Below, piece after piece: positions 24,916 through 36,500 of a DNA stretch of 64,000 nt (within the stretch, counting starts at the first letter, position 1; each line of letters opens with the position of its first letter). The stretch comes from Styela clava. Its lineage: Eukaryota; Chordata; Ascidiacea; Stolidobranchia; Styelidae. Position numbers and translations under genes: made by a program. Where the stretch lies: positions 8,442,974 through 8,506,973 of the forward strand of contig NC_135259.1 of the NCBI RefSeq assembly GCF_964204865.1, in the 5' to 3' direction. The notes below the pieces were generated by a model, which had not been told where the DNA came from, searched no databases, and worked only from the letters and a program-made list of their open reading frames with translations.

Positions 24916-25065
24916 GTTTCAAAATAAAATTCTTTTCGGATAAAGATGAATGTGCTATAAGCAATGGCGGATGCGAACATGAATGTGTGAATACGATCGG
25001 AAGTTACAGTTGTACATGTAGAAACGGTTACGTATTGCACACGAACAAACGAGGATGCAAAGAAG
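24916..25065 (+). CDS. Tolloid/BMP1-like gene, EGF2 (calcium-binding EGF) exon
   Basis: The exon reads [19 protein letters not shown], then [20 protein letters not shown] and ends RGCKE plus one base before GTAAGT. DEC...NGGC...HECVNT.GSY.C.C..GY is a calcium-binding EGF module with all six cysteines and the Asp/Asn hydroxylation-type consensus. The SDKDEC start is typical of the second EGF of BMP1/tolloid, between CUB3 and CUB4. Splice phases match the CUB3 exon 19.3 kb upstream and the CUB4 exon downstream. No lesion is seen. Confidence 0.85.
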
Positions 25066-25219
25066 GTAAGTGAAGAGCTTGTTGAACTTTTAAATTGGAA
25101 GCGATCAATAGACAATCTTCTTGACTCAGTTATGAGTCGGTATCTTTCGCTTGACATTTAAAACTAGTATTTGAGAGAATCAGTGAAAATAACGCCTAAT
25201 TTATATACATTTATTTAAG

Positions 25220-25347
25220 CCGGATGCAAACATGATATTAAAACTGCAGTCGGAGAGATAACAAGTCCAAACTGGCCAAATAAATGCCCAAGTCGAAAGG
25301 AATGCACTTGGTTAATAAGAACTACACCAGGGCACAGAGTCAAAGTG
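25220..25347 (+). CDS. Tolloid/BMP1-like gene, first exon of CUB4
   Basis: Reads [20 protein letters not shown] and then [19 protein letters not shown] to a GTAAGT donor. This is the first half of CUB4. The position normally Tyr in the NWPxxYP motif is Cys here (NKCPS), an unusual change that adds an unpaired cysteine and may signal relaxed constraint. Phase continues exactly from the EGF exon. Confidence 0.85.
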
Positions 25348-25399
25348 GTAAGTATAAATACTAAGAACAGTCAACTTGTCAACTTGTTTTGAGTTAGTT

Positions 25400-25693
25400 C
25401 AGTGGTTTCCAACCCGTGTCGTTAAGTTCCTCTCTCCTCCTGTTTTGGAACTAATTGTTCCTCCCTGACTATGCATAAAAAGTTCCTAATTAATCCAATT
25501 CTCAATGGATTCTTACCTAGTCGAACTCCTGCCTTTATAATGCGTGCATAAATATTATAGAAATGATAAAGAATTAAGGAATATTAGTAATACTACAGCA
25601 AATACAAAGCCAAATTTCTTCATAGGGAGGGGGGGGATATATACCCTTGAGGTTTTTTCCCCGGGGATTTTTCCCCGGTTGAGAAATGTTGGG
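25400..25693. repeat. Short hAT-type MITE
   Basis: Starts CAGTGGTTTCCAACCCGTG and ends with CCCCGGTTGAGAAATGTTGG, inverted-repeat-like ends of a non-autonomous hAT element. It lies in the intron between the CUB4 exons. No clean 8-bp duplication was found. Confidence 0.4.
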
Positions 25694-26387
25694 TTAGGGT
25701 TTCAGCAATACAGTTAGGCGAAACACGAAAGTATTGTGATGAAATAAGATTTTTTTTTTTAATTTGCTTTTTCAAATGAAATTACGAGACAAATTCGTAC
25801 ATGTTATATTGTAAATTTGAGTTGGGTTGCGCGAGACTAACTTCCTATCTTTTCTCTATGCCTCTATGCTAGTGGATCCGTATGCGTATACTGCAAGGAT
25901 ACTGTAGCTGGAATAAACATGACTATTCTATCCAATTGAAGAGTCCAGCTGCACACTAGCACAAATGTATTTCTGTAACATTTCGTCTGACCAGAGTCAG
26001 ACTTCCTCAGACAATCAGTTTACAACAATCACCAAGTGCATTTATATATATTGTTATATTGTATATTGCAAAATTGTCCAATTTGGATTCTTCAAAATTT
26101 AGTATCATTGCAAATGACTATTCAGTCCAAAAAAGCGAATCTTCAAAAAGCTTGCTTTAGAAAAATAAGAAAAAATATAGTTTTGATTTTTAAATTTCTG
26201 TAGCTTTTTATTGAAATACCATGATAATCTGCTTAGAGCTATTATTGCATACCAGCTTCAAGAAACCTTTAGCTTTGTAATATTTTCAAATAAATATTTT
26301 TCGCAATTTCAGCCTTTACCATTTGTTTCGAAACCCTAGAATTGTTGAAAAAAACTATGTAAAATTATACTATATGAATCAACCATA

Positions 26388-27359
<972 letters not shown>

Positions 27360-27411
27360 TAGTTACTACTAACATTATCATGATATACTCATCTGTGAAC
27401 TTGTTTTTTAG

Positions 27412-27625
27412 GTATTACATGAATTTGAACTCGAAACTCAGCCAGAATGCGCGTACGATCATTTAGAACTATATGATGGTTCTGACAGCGATCAGACAGT
27501 CTTAGGTCGATATTGCGGAAGTAAAAAACCCGGAACTATTGTCGCCACTACTAGTATTATGTTTATCAAATTTTTCTCTGATGCTTCTGTACAAAAAAGA
27601 GTATTTTCTGCAACACATCAAACTG
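27412..27625 (+). CDS. Tolloid/BMP1-like gene, second exon of CUB4
   Basis: Reads VLHEFELETQPECAYDHLEL, LGRYCGSKKPG and FIKFFSDASVQKRVFSATHQ, then a GTAAAT donor. This completes CUB4 with both its second-half cysteines. The SDASVQ(K/R) ending with ATH is characteristic of BMP1/tolloid CUB4, where VQRKGF is usual. The exon ends with one base of a codon, so a CUB5 exon should follow. None was recognised downstream to 33 kb, so either the gene is truncated, CUB5 is farther away, or it was missed. Confidence 0.85.
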
Positions 27626-28410
27626 GTAAATTTGATTTATATAAACATTTTCCTAAATATTAATTGGTTATAAAACAGGGAGAAATACCTGCCCCAGTCT
27701 TATAGTTTTATTCTTTCCTGGTTAGCATGGTGAGCATTAGTTTGAACAACAAATTTATAAATTATGAATGGCTTATTTCGAAGCAAAAATAAAATGTAGT
27801 AAATTGTCGTGGAGATGAATAATGTTTCGAAATCGGATCTTTGGGGACTCAAGGTCTATACAACTAAGTGTCATAAGAGCGATATTAAAATTACCGGTAG
27901 TCTGTAACAAATTTCCATGGACGTATATTCACGATTAATTTTTAAGCTGCACTGCTTTTCCTTGTTGTCATGCCATTGAAATCACGCATGACCTTATCTG
28001 ATATTGACCCTATCTGAATATTTGATCCTCCACGCTTGACTTGAGTAAAAATTCTGGCACTTAACAGTGGTATGCTGAAAATTTTAAAAAGATAATGTTT
28101 ACAAATTGTCATATTTGTTTTTGCTACTTAAAAAAAAAAAACTGGTACTTCCTGGCGACGGGCAAAATGATCGATGCTGGGAAAACGACTTTAAAACTAG
28201 TGCGTTGCGCCTGCATGCACATCTTAATCTAAAATAAACTTTATGGCGTTAAAAGTGCGAACAAATTGACAGCACTGTCGTTTAAAAACGTTTTTATCCT
28301 AACATAAAAATAAATACATAAATCTCGTTTTCCAGTCGGTAAATATAAGTCGTGTCCAACATTTGGACTACACTCTAAATCAAAATTAGTATAAGCAGAG
28401 GCCCTGTCAT
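27626..28410. other. No gene seen
   Basis: Low-complexity AT-rich sequence between the last CUB exon and the hAT ORF. It probably includes the left part of the hAT element, whose end was not located. Confidence 0.35.
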
Positions 28411-29595
28411 TTGAAGCACTCTAAGTCTACTCTATACCATCACATATGCAACAGTGCCGATAATGCCTCAGTTAATTACGGTAAACATTTTTCAGTTTAC
28501 CAGAAACTGAAATTAACTAATTCTTATATTGTACAGGCGAATTGCAATTGCCATGTCCTCAACAACTGTGTGAAATACGCTTTGAAGGCTTTTGCCTTCG
28601 ATGTGGAGTCATTCGTTATTAAGACTTATAATTCGTTTGCATCATCGGCAAAGAAATCTGAAGCTCTCAGAGACTTTTGTAGTTTCGTCGATATTGAATA
28701 TAAAGAGTTATTAAGACATGTACCTACAAGGTGGCTAAGTCTACTACCTGCTATTGATAGACTGTTATTGTGTCGGCCAGCGCTGAAATCATATTTTATA
28801 TCGCAAGGGGAAGACAATGTAGCTGACATTATTTGGACAGGGTTTTCTTGTGAGGTAAGCCTTATCATTCTGCCACATTGTATTTTGAATTTTGTACATA
28901 ATGTACTGAATATTTTTGAAGAAGCCATTAAACGGTTCGAATCAAATGCTACTACTGTCACAGAACTGCATGGAATAATGGCGAGTGTTGAGGAAAAGCT
29001 ACAGCAGCGATGCGCAGACAAGTTTTATGGAAGTAATGCTACAAAACTTCTTAAGTCTGTCGAAGTCAATTTCTCAGACAGACAAAAATTTATGCAGGCA
29101 GTTGACCATTTTTTTCAACGTAGTTTGTCATACTTACATAGATGGTATGATTCGTTTTTCAAGGACATAGCCCCACTGTCACTTGTTGAACGCTTGGGCA
29201 TAAGTCTCGACTTCGATAAATTGTATGAAGAAATGTGTGCGCTGAGAAAGGTTCGCAGTGAACTTTTACGCTCAACTTGTGACGTTTCAAACAGGTGGGT
29301 GAAGTTCTTTGCCACTGAGCAGCCAGACGGTACACAACTGTTACGTCTTGTGTCATTTGTCCTGTCAATTCCAGTGTCAAACGCCAATTGTGAAAGAGTG
29401 TTCAGTATTATGAATGCGCTTTGGACCAACAGTAGAAACAAACTAAACTTTAATCTCGTTAAAGCTGAACTGCTGATGAAAATGAACTTTCACATGTCAT
29501 GCAATAAGTTTTACGAGTTTATCAGCAAAGCTAAAGATTTTCTCAAAGCGGCTAAATCGCAAGAAAAATACAAATTTAAAAACCAGAAAGACTGA
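28411..29595 (+). mobile_element. hAT-family transposase ORF, 5'-truncated (394 codons)
   Basis: A single open frame contains NCHVLNN, then FCSFVDIEYKELLRHVPTRW, LLPAIDRLL and the C-terminal dimerisation block LSIPVSNANCERVFSIMNAL followed by TNSRNKLNFNLVKAELLMKM. These define the middle and C-terminal parts of a hAT transposase of the BED-finger type. The N-terminal BED finger and first catalytic Asp are missing. Frames left of 28411 do not continue the homology, so the copy is 5'-truncated. The ORF itself has no stop, which suggests a fairly recent copy. Hallmark sequence of a hAT right end (GGCGGGCCACATGTGG) follows at about 30.04 kb. Confidence 0.8.
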
Positions 29596-30019
29596 TTTTT
29601 TGTGTTTTTTTCTGGTTAAATAATTGAACTGATTAGCACAGCTTGTACAATTTTCCTGTTTTCGTGTTTTTTTGAATTAATGCTTCAAAGATTCAACATT
29701 TCGCAAGTGTCTTTTATTATGATAAAATTATTTAGAGGCTTGGAGTTTGTGAAAATAACGCTGCGCGATCATCACTCGCACTTTTGTGTTTTTATCGCGC
29801 TTAGTTTTTCAATGTGAAGTATGGCACTGCATTTATGACAGACGATAAAAATTAATTGAAATATCTCTCTTCAGCAATAACGCCCGCAAAGTGACTTAAA
29901 AAAGCTTTCGATAGCTGGGTGGTGCTTCTCGCGAGTTTGAACGACAAGTAATTATTTTTTGTAGAGGTTTCATCAGTGACTCAGATTTGTGAAATACATC
30001 GGGATTCAAATATTACCGC

Positions 30020-30080
30020 GCGGGCCACTCGGAAACCTTAGGCGGGCCACATGTGGCGCACGGGTTGAACGATCCCGCAT
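30020..30080. repeat. Probable right terminus of the hAT element
   Basis: GCGGGCCACTCGGAAACC followed by GCGGGCCACATGTGGCGCAC and GGGTTGAACGATCCCG is the usual inverted form of hAT ends (inverse: CGGGATCGTTCAACCCGTGC). Probably belongs to the ORF at 28.4-29.6 kb. Confidence 0.45.
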
Positions 30081-30204
30081 TAAGGTGTCCCGGAATAGCT
30101 TAACACGAAGTTGGCAACCCTAGATAAGAGTGATCAGAAACCAAATTAAAAACTAGAAAACAGTTGTAATTTTGTCTGCTCACTGACCAATTTGTCTCTG
30201 CTTG

Positions 30205-30681
30205 TATATATAAGACGCTTTCTGACATGAAGTGAACAATATTATCATTATTTAAACCTCGGGGATTTTTGTGACTTATTGACGAACCAAATGTTGAAAT
30301 TAGGTAAAATAACCTAAATTATATATGAGAAAAAAACTCTCGCAGCGCACTTGAGTCTTTTTTTTAATGGCACACCAGTTTATGTATAGTTTAGCAACGA
30401 CTGGTGTCGAATACGACCGAGATGACAACGGTCGTGCAAAGTTTAGTCGAAATCATTACGGCCGTATAGAAATCGGTGGTGCAGTTGTATATGAAATAAC
30501 TCTTTCTCAACCAAGTGTTCAGAGTGAACATTACACGACCAAAAGCGAAAGGCAGAAACAATTATGGACAGTAGCTGTAGCACCCTCACTAGATCTCAGC
30601 CGTCGGACTCGAGAAGTTAAACAAAAGCTTTCATAAAATTATTATATATACAAACGCCAGTTTGTTCAGTGTGGAAATAAA
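30205..30681 (+). CDS. Small unrecognised ORF (89 aa, CDS 30367-30636) with TATA box and polyA signal
   Basis: A TATA-like TATATATAAG (30205-30214) stands 150 bp before an ATG at 30367. The 89-codon frame ends at 30636 and AATAAA follows at 30676-30681. The peptide is polar and basic, contains SEHYTTKSERQKQLW, and has no signal peptide, membrane segment or recognised domain. CCAAT-like ACCAAT lies just upstream of the TATA. The arrangement fits a compact single-exon gene, but an ORF of this size can occur by chance, so this is weak. It lies directly right of the hAT terminus. Confidence 0.25.
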
Positions 30682-33599
30682 CATGATTCAGCTATGATAT
30701 ATTCAGCGCCGTTTATACAGAAATTTACTAAACTTCTAATTTGATGACAATAATTTGCCAAATCAGATTTTCTCATCATTTACATAAATCACTTCGGGCT
30801 GCGGGACCGCATGTTTCCCCCCGGCGTTTTGTTGTTCAGGCAATGAAAGGCAATAACCATTTACCATTGTGTGTCAAATGTTAAGTTGCAATTACTTTAT
30901 TCAATACTCTTTCAATATTGTTTTTTTTTTTCATATAATTTCTTGAGCCAATTGAATCCTTCTTGGGTCTCTTGGTCTTGTACGTCAGGCATTGACCCCC
31001 CGACAATGACAGCCTATCAGTAAGATAGAGGTAAGAATGTCCAACAACGAAAGTGACAAATGTATCGTTTGGCTTCGTGGGACCTGGGACGCGATCTTTT
31101 ACTGACCTCTTATCTCATTGCTACCGTAACTGGTGTCATTGACGTAGTTAACAAAACAGGCGGATTGTCAACCACTCGTTTATTATAAGGGCATCAAACT
31201 TGTGCGACCGCAATGTGTGTTTTAAATGTGGTAGATATGCTTTTAATGTTGGAAAACTGAGAAAAAAGATAAGTAGCATAACATTTTATCGGATATAAAA
31301 ATACCGGAAATAGAATATATATATTAAATTTATTAACATTAAAGATTATTTGTAGGATTATTTGGTATATTTCAGTATTGATTCATTTCTTTACGCTCAA
31401 TACACATACATAATTCGAGGACATCTGTTAATATTATCGGGTGTACCCACCCATTTCCATTTGGAATGTGGGAAAAATTTGCAGAACCCATGTCCAGAAT
31501 TGAAAATACCGATATTAAAAATTACGGATTGAAATATTGTATGTTTTACAAAGATTGTCGCGATGCTATAATCATATGATATTTCATTAACACCATATTT
31601 TACGAATTTGAATACTTTTATTATCACATTACATTTACCAGTAACCATGTCCCCCTCACGCCGGAGGACAAAAACAGCACTGTATTTATAAAAACTATTA
31701 CAATAAAGCAATACTCAAATATGGGCAAATGTAGGTCGCGCATTGGTATACGGTAAATTTTGACTGCCTCGAGTTTGATGAAAACTTCGACAGACAAGCA
31801 ATTCGGAGGTAGTCTAGTATTATACGGAATGAAAAATTATGACACTGTAATAACACAGCAAAATGTTTGGTGAATGATTGGAATTTTTGGTTTCGATTGG
31901 CATAAGACTTGGAGAATATTTTTTTAACGACTTCTTCCACCTTCAAGTGCCAAAAAATTTACAATCGATTGGTAAATTAGCTGCGGAGCATAGCGTTTTT
32001 CCCAACAATCCATGTGCCCATTTCGCGTCCAAAAATCCTAAATATATAGCCTAGCCCTATACGACTGGGTTAAAAGTCTAAAATTTTGAGACTACAAAAC
32101 AGACAAAACACAAATTTTCCCTCAACAAAACTGTACGAATACCTATTTTCCAGCAGTTAGTTAAAATCAAACTTTATAACTCTTTATGATTTTACTAAGA
32201 TCTACAATTTTACTTCTAAATGATTCTTTGGGTCAACGTCCGCATTACGTCATCAATAACGAAGCCGATTTACGTACATGATCACATACTTTGATGTTAG
32301 TTTTCTCTTTTAATTCCATGCCCTTTAGAACAAGATTTCTATCATGGTTTCAGATACCGAAAATTGATGATATTTTGCAGTTAAAAAGTCACAACCCAAA
32401 GTTTATTATTTCAAAAGACACGATACATTTATAAAACCAATATCTCGCCTTGAATCTTTCATTGGTAAGCTATGTTTGCAGCAATGAAATTATCTAACCT
32501 ATATCAGGTAGTATCGCATTATGCAAGACTGGCTTAGAGCATAACGTAATCCTGTAAGAGAAAAGATTTTCATTGTTTCGACTTCATAAGCTTAATCGCA
32601 AAAAGGATGTTTATATTTACCATAATCTTGTCTGTTTTTCGCTGAATAAACCGATAGAGTCAGTTTGCCCCGGGTCAAAATTTCTGCTCCTGCGATCGAT
32701 GATAAATTTTGAATTGATGTATCTCGTATTAGACGCAAACTGGTGTATTCTCTTAAATTTCGAAAATCTAAAATGACATATTTTCACAAAAAAGATAATT
32801 TGTTTCAGGATAGACAATTTATTAGTCGTATCGCAAAAGTTTTCAGGTTTAGTCTAAAGGTTGTTTATTAATAAATTTGATATATATGTTCAAAGCGAGA
32901 GGCATGAATAAGCGTTGTGTGAAATGTAAAACAACGAATTCGGCTATAAAATGCAATGAATTTTCAACTTTTAAAAAAAATTAGATATATATGGTTGACT
33001 GAAGAAGCATGTGCATAACTACTGTTCCTTTTCTCTACCTCTGTATTAGTGGATCCGTATGCAAAGACTGCAAGAACCAAACAGCTAAACGGATTTGTTG
33101 AAAAAATTATTTGTTGCAGCTTAGCTGACATACTATATTAGGTAATAGAATGGGAATTTGCATATGAAAGCATTTGCTGAAACCCACAAATAGTTCACCT
33201 TCAAAAATAGCACAAGCTAATGGAAGATCAGTCGACGGGGGTGGTATTTAAATGTATACGTTAACGTAGTGGCGATTATCATCGCGGAAGTTTGAGGTGT
33301 CGAGAGTTTTGCAAAAATAACAAACAATAAGATGTGATTTTTATCAAGCAGACAACATTGAAAAGATCAGAAAATCCTTTGTTGCAGATGCGTGTTTTTT
33401 TTTTTTTTTTTGAAAAAAAAAAAAAATTCACTTCCTTCCAATCCTATATACTAGTCACAGATTTATATAATATATTCGTACATATAGATCGTAGGGGTAT
33501 ACATCTGTACAAATATAAGTAAAGCCAATGTAATGGTACTTACGAGTTATCAACTGAACTGGATGTTTTTGTCATTTTTATTATAAATTCAATTTGAAA
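30682..33599. other. No gene recognised
   Basis: About 2.9 kb AT-rich. Overlapping minus-strand ORFs at 31.4-31.95 kb have no recognisable domain and are not called. A short block TAGTGGATCCGTATGC (33048-33063) also occurs at 25870-25885. A T17-G-A13 palindrome lies at 33395-33425. Confidence 0.4.
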
Positions 33600-36500
33600 A
33601 TGACGATATGTTACTGGAGGAAAATTCTCTCAGCACTTTGTTTCGTACAAATCGTTTCTGTGTCTTGTGGGCCAATGAGAAATTATACCAACGGATATCA
33701 TCCCGCTGGAGGAGCAGATCCTCGATATTTAAACTATGGAGCGGGCGTCGTGATACCCAATCTTGTGAACCCCAGAATACCTGGTCCAGGAATATCATTA
33801 ACGCCTCGCCACCACTTGGAAAAATACATAGGAGTTCGTCCAGGGCCCCTGGAGTATGATTATATTACGGAATACAGCGAGGAGTATTACGAAAACTATG
33901 ACGATATTTCTGAGGATGTTGTTGTCCCAGAAATAACAATTCCAATAGAATATCATGAAGAATCTACAAGCATCCAAGAAGATGTTGAAATAGAAAAAGA
34001 ACCTAGTTCAAAGGCAACCACTGTGACGTACAATATTCACGAATACTACTCAACTGGAGAAGTTGAAACTCATGAAAATGGAATCAATAATTCGACGACA
34101 GTAAGCGGAAAAATCCATTGTAGAGATGGCGGTCGAGGATACAGGTGGGTACAGATATGGAACAAACTTTTATTCCGCACATGTGTAATCATGAGTTACG
34201 TATTATGTATTGTTTTTGGAGTGTTATTATCGATTATCGTCCCAAGTCTATGAGTGAAAGTGTCGAGCCCATTAGCACCCCGATATATTGTATGATGACG
34301 CTTCTTTTTTGATTTTACTCTCATAAAACGATGTTTGGTGTACCTGTTGATTAAACGTTATTCTTTGGATTGCCTTCGTAACCCTAACTCACTATTCTTT
34401 TAGCTCGTGTTTTAAATCATGCACGCATCCGTTGCGTCGCCTGGAACGTCAAATAATAATATCAAATCTTGGTTTCAAATCAACACCTATATCTTTTACA
34501 ACATGTAGATGCGGCCAATGTTGTTTAGGACAAAATAAGGCGATTACATAATATATAAGAAAACAAGTTCCATGTTAAAAACAAGTATATTTCTCCGCAT
34601 GTTATATATATATGAGGTTTTAATACAGAGTTCTAATTTATGATGGCAACATTGAAAACAAATTTTATAAAAACCAATATAAATTATGACCAGAAGTTTC
34701 GCGAGCAGAACTATTAAAAAACATAAAAGCATATTTCCCCTAAAAATATTCAAAATATAATCATGCTCTATAACCCAAATGAAATAAACGGACAGATTTA
34801 AGTCTGTGTATTTCTGTTCTGAAGTAAAATAAACAGGTCTGAGTTGGTGGAACGGAAAATGTCAACGCCGTCCAAAAATATAAAATTATATAATTGACGT
34901 ACATTGTGTTCTTTCACCGTTACTCTCAGTCGAGTTCAAATCAAATTGTAAAACCCCCCATGTAATTTTATATCATGCAATGCAAGTTTTGTCGTTTAAC
35001 CATTGTAACGACACTCTATTTACAAAAATTCTTTGTTTTGATATAGGCAATGCATGAATAATAATATACGAAAAACATTGATTCGTGGAAGCCATATCCT
35101 AGGAATCGTTTACCTTTCGTATGTCTAGTTTTCACGTCATGCAAATCCTGTGTTATGTACACATATCACATATTTCGGTGATATATCAACAAACATAATA
35201 TTTAACTGCGTAATTGTTTATGCGATATTTACAGAATTTATTTTAATTATACAGCGGTTCCCAAACACATACGCGGATCAGTTGAAGGGGAACACAATGC
35301 TAGGCGCAGAACTGATTTTACTTTTCGTTTCACCAGAAAACTTCCCCGTTCTTCCTAGTTTAATTGCTTGATAAGGATTTCACAGGATGTTTTCCCTTTG
35401 TTGAGCATGAATTGTTTGAACATAATGGGATTTGGAACCTAACAAATAAAATAAAACTATAAATACCACTGGAATGATAAAAAGGGAGGCACGAGGGCTA
35501 CAAGCCTCCGGGAAGGTGCACGAGCGCTGGAAGGTTGGGAACAATTGTATCAAATAGCCAAGTCAGACATTATTCCAGAATTAGAATATTATGCTCACCC
35601 AAGGTGTAATGTAATACATTGGCTAAGCGACGCCGGACCGAAAAGATTTTTCCAAAATATACTAGCTTCTTTCTTGCAGCGGCTGCTTAAAAATTGACCT
35701 GTTTTTAACGTAAGGCGTGTAATATTATATATAAATTATCCCGTTTTATTATGCCAACTGTATATATTTAACTTTGTCTCAAAACATGAACTGACTGGAC
35801 ACAAGCCAAAAGTGGCAGACGATAAAATTAAACTTGTCTTTGATATTTAAGACTGAAATAAAAAAATCCATTAGGAAAATGTTAACATTATTGATGTGAA
35901 CGTTAACATTTTGTGCTATTCCATAACTGAATATTAATGTTCAATGGCTGCGCAGGATGCAAATAATATATATATATAACAACAACGAAATATTTTAATT
36001 TCAGGTAATGAGACAAAATGGCGGTATGATTTAGGCTACGTTATTAATGCTGAATGATTTACAGATACACAGATCATTTTAGCTGATAAATTGTCACGGT
36101 TCATATCTTTAAATATTTTACATTGGGCGTTAGAGCGCTGGGTACTTGGTGCAACGCCATACGAAAAAATTTTTAAAAAATTATGAATTGAACTAATGTA
36201 ATTAGTGGAGTATGACAAGTGACTGAATGGCCTAGTTTGGGAACGGTGTGGTGCGCCCGTTACGATCAAATTTTTGCTTGATAATGTCCATATCTATTTC
36301 ATAAATCATTGTTTTAACCGTTAATACAAAAAATATTATTGTTTTAACCTCTTCTATAGCCCGACATTTCAAACAAATTCCGAAATAAGTAAATCATTAT
36401 TATCTGACATGATTTTAATTATGTACATTCGCAAACGCCCTGCTTCCATGACCCTGACTCTGTGCGTCACCATGTGATTTGTGCTTCATAAATTATTTTT

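Noticed and set aside
28930..28950. GGTTCGAATC resembling a tRNA B box
   Set aside because: It lies inside the hAT ORF, with no A box or cloverleaf around it.
31397..31946. Two adjoining minus-strand ORFs of 82 and 104 codons
   Set aside because: No recognisable motif, different frames and no splice sites that join them convincingly.
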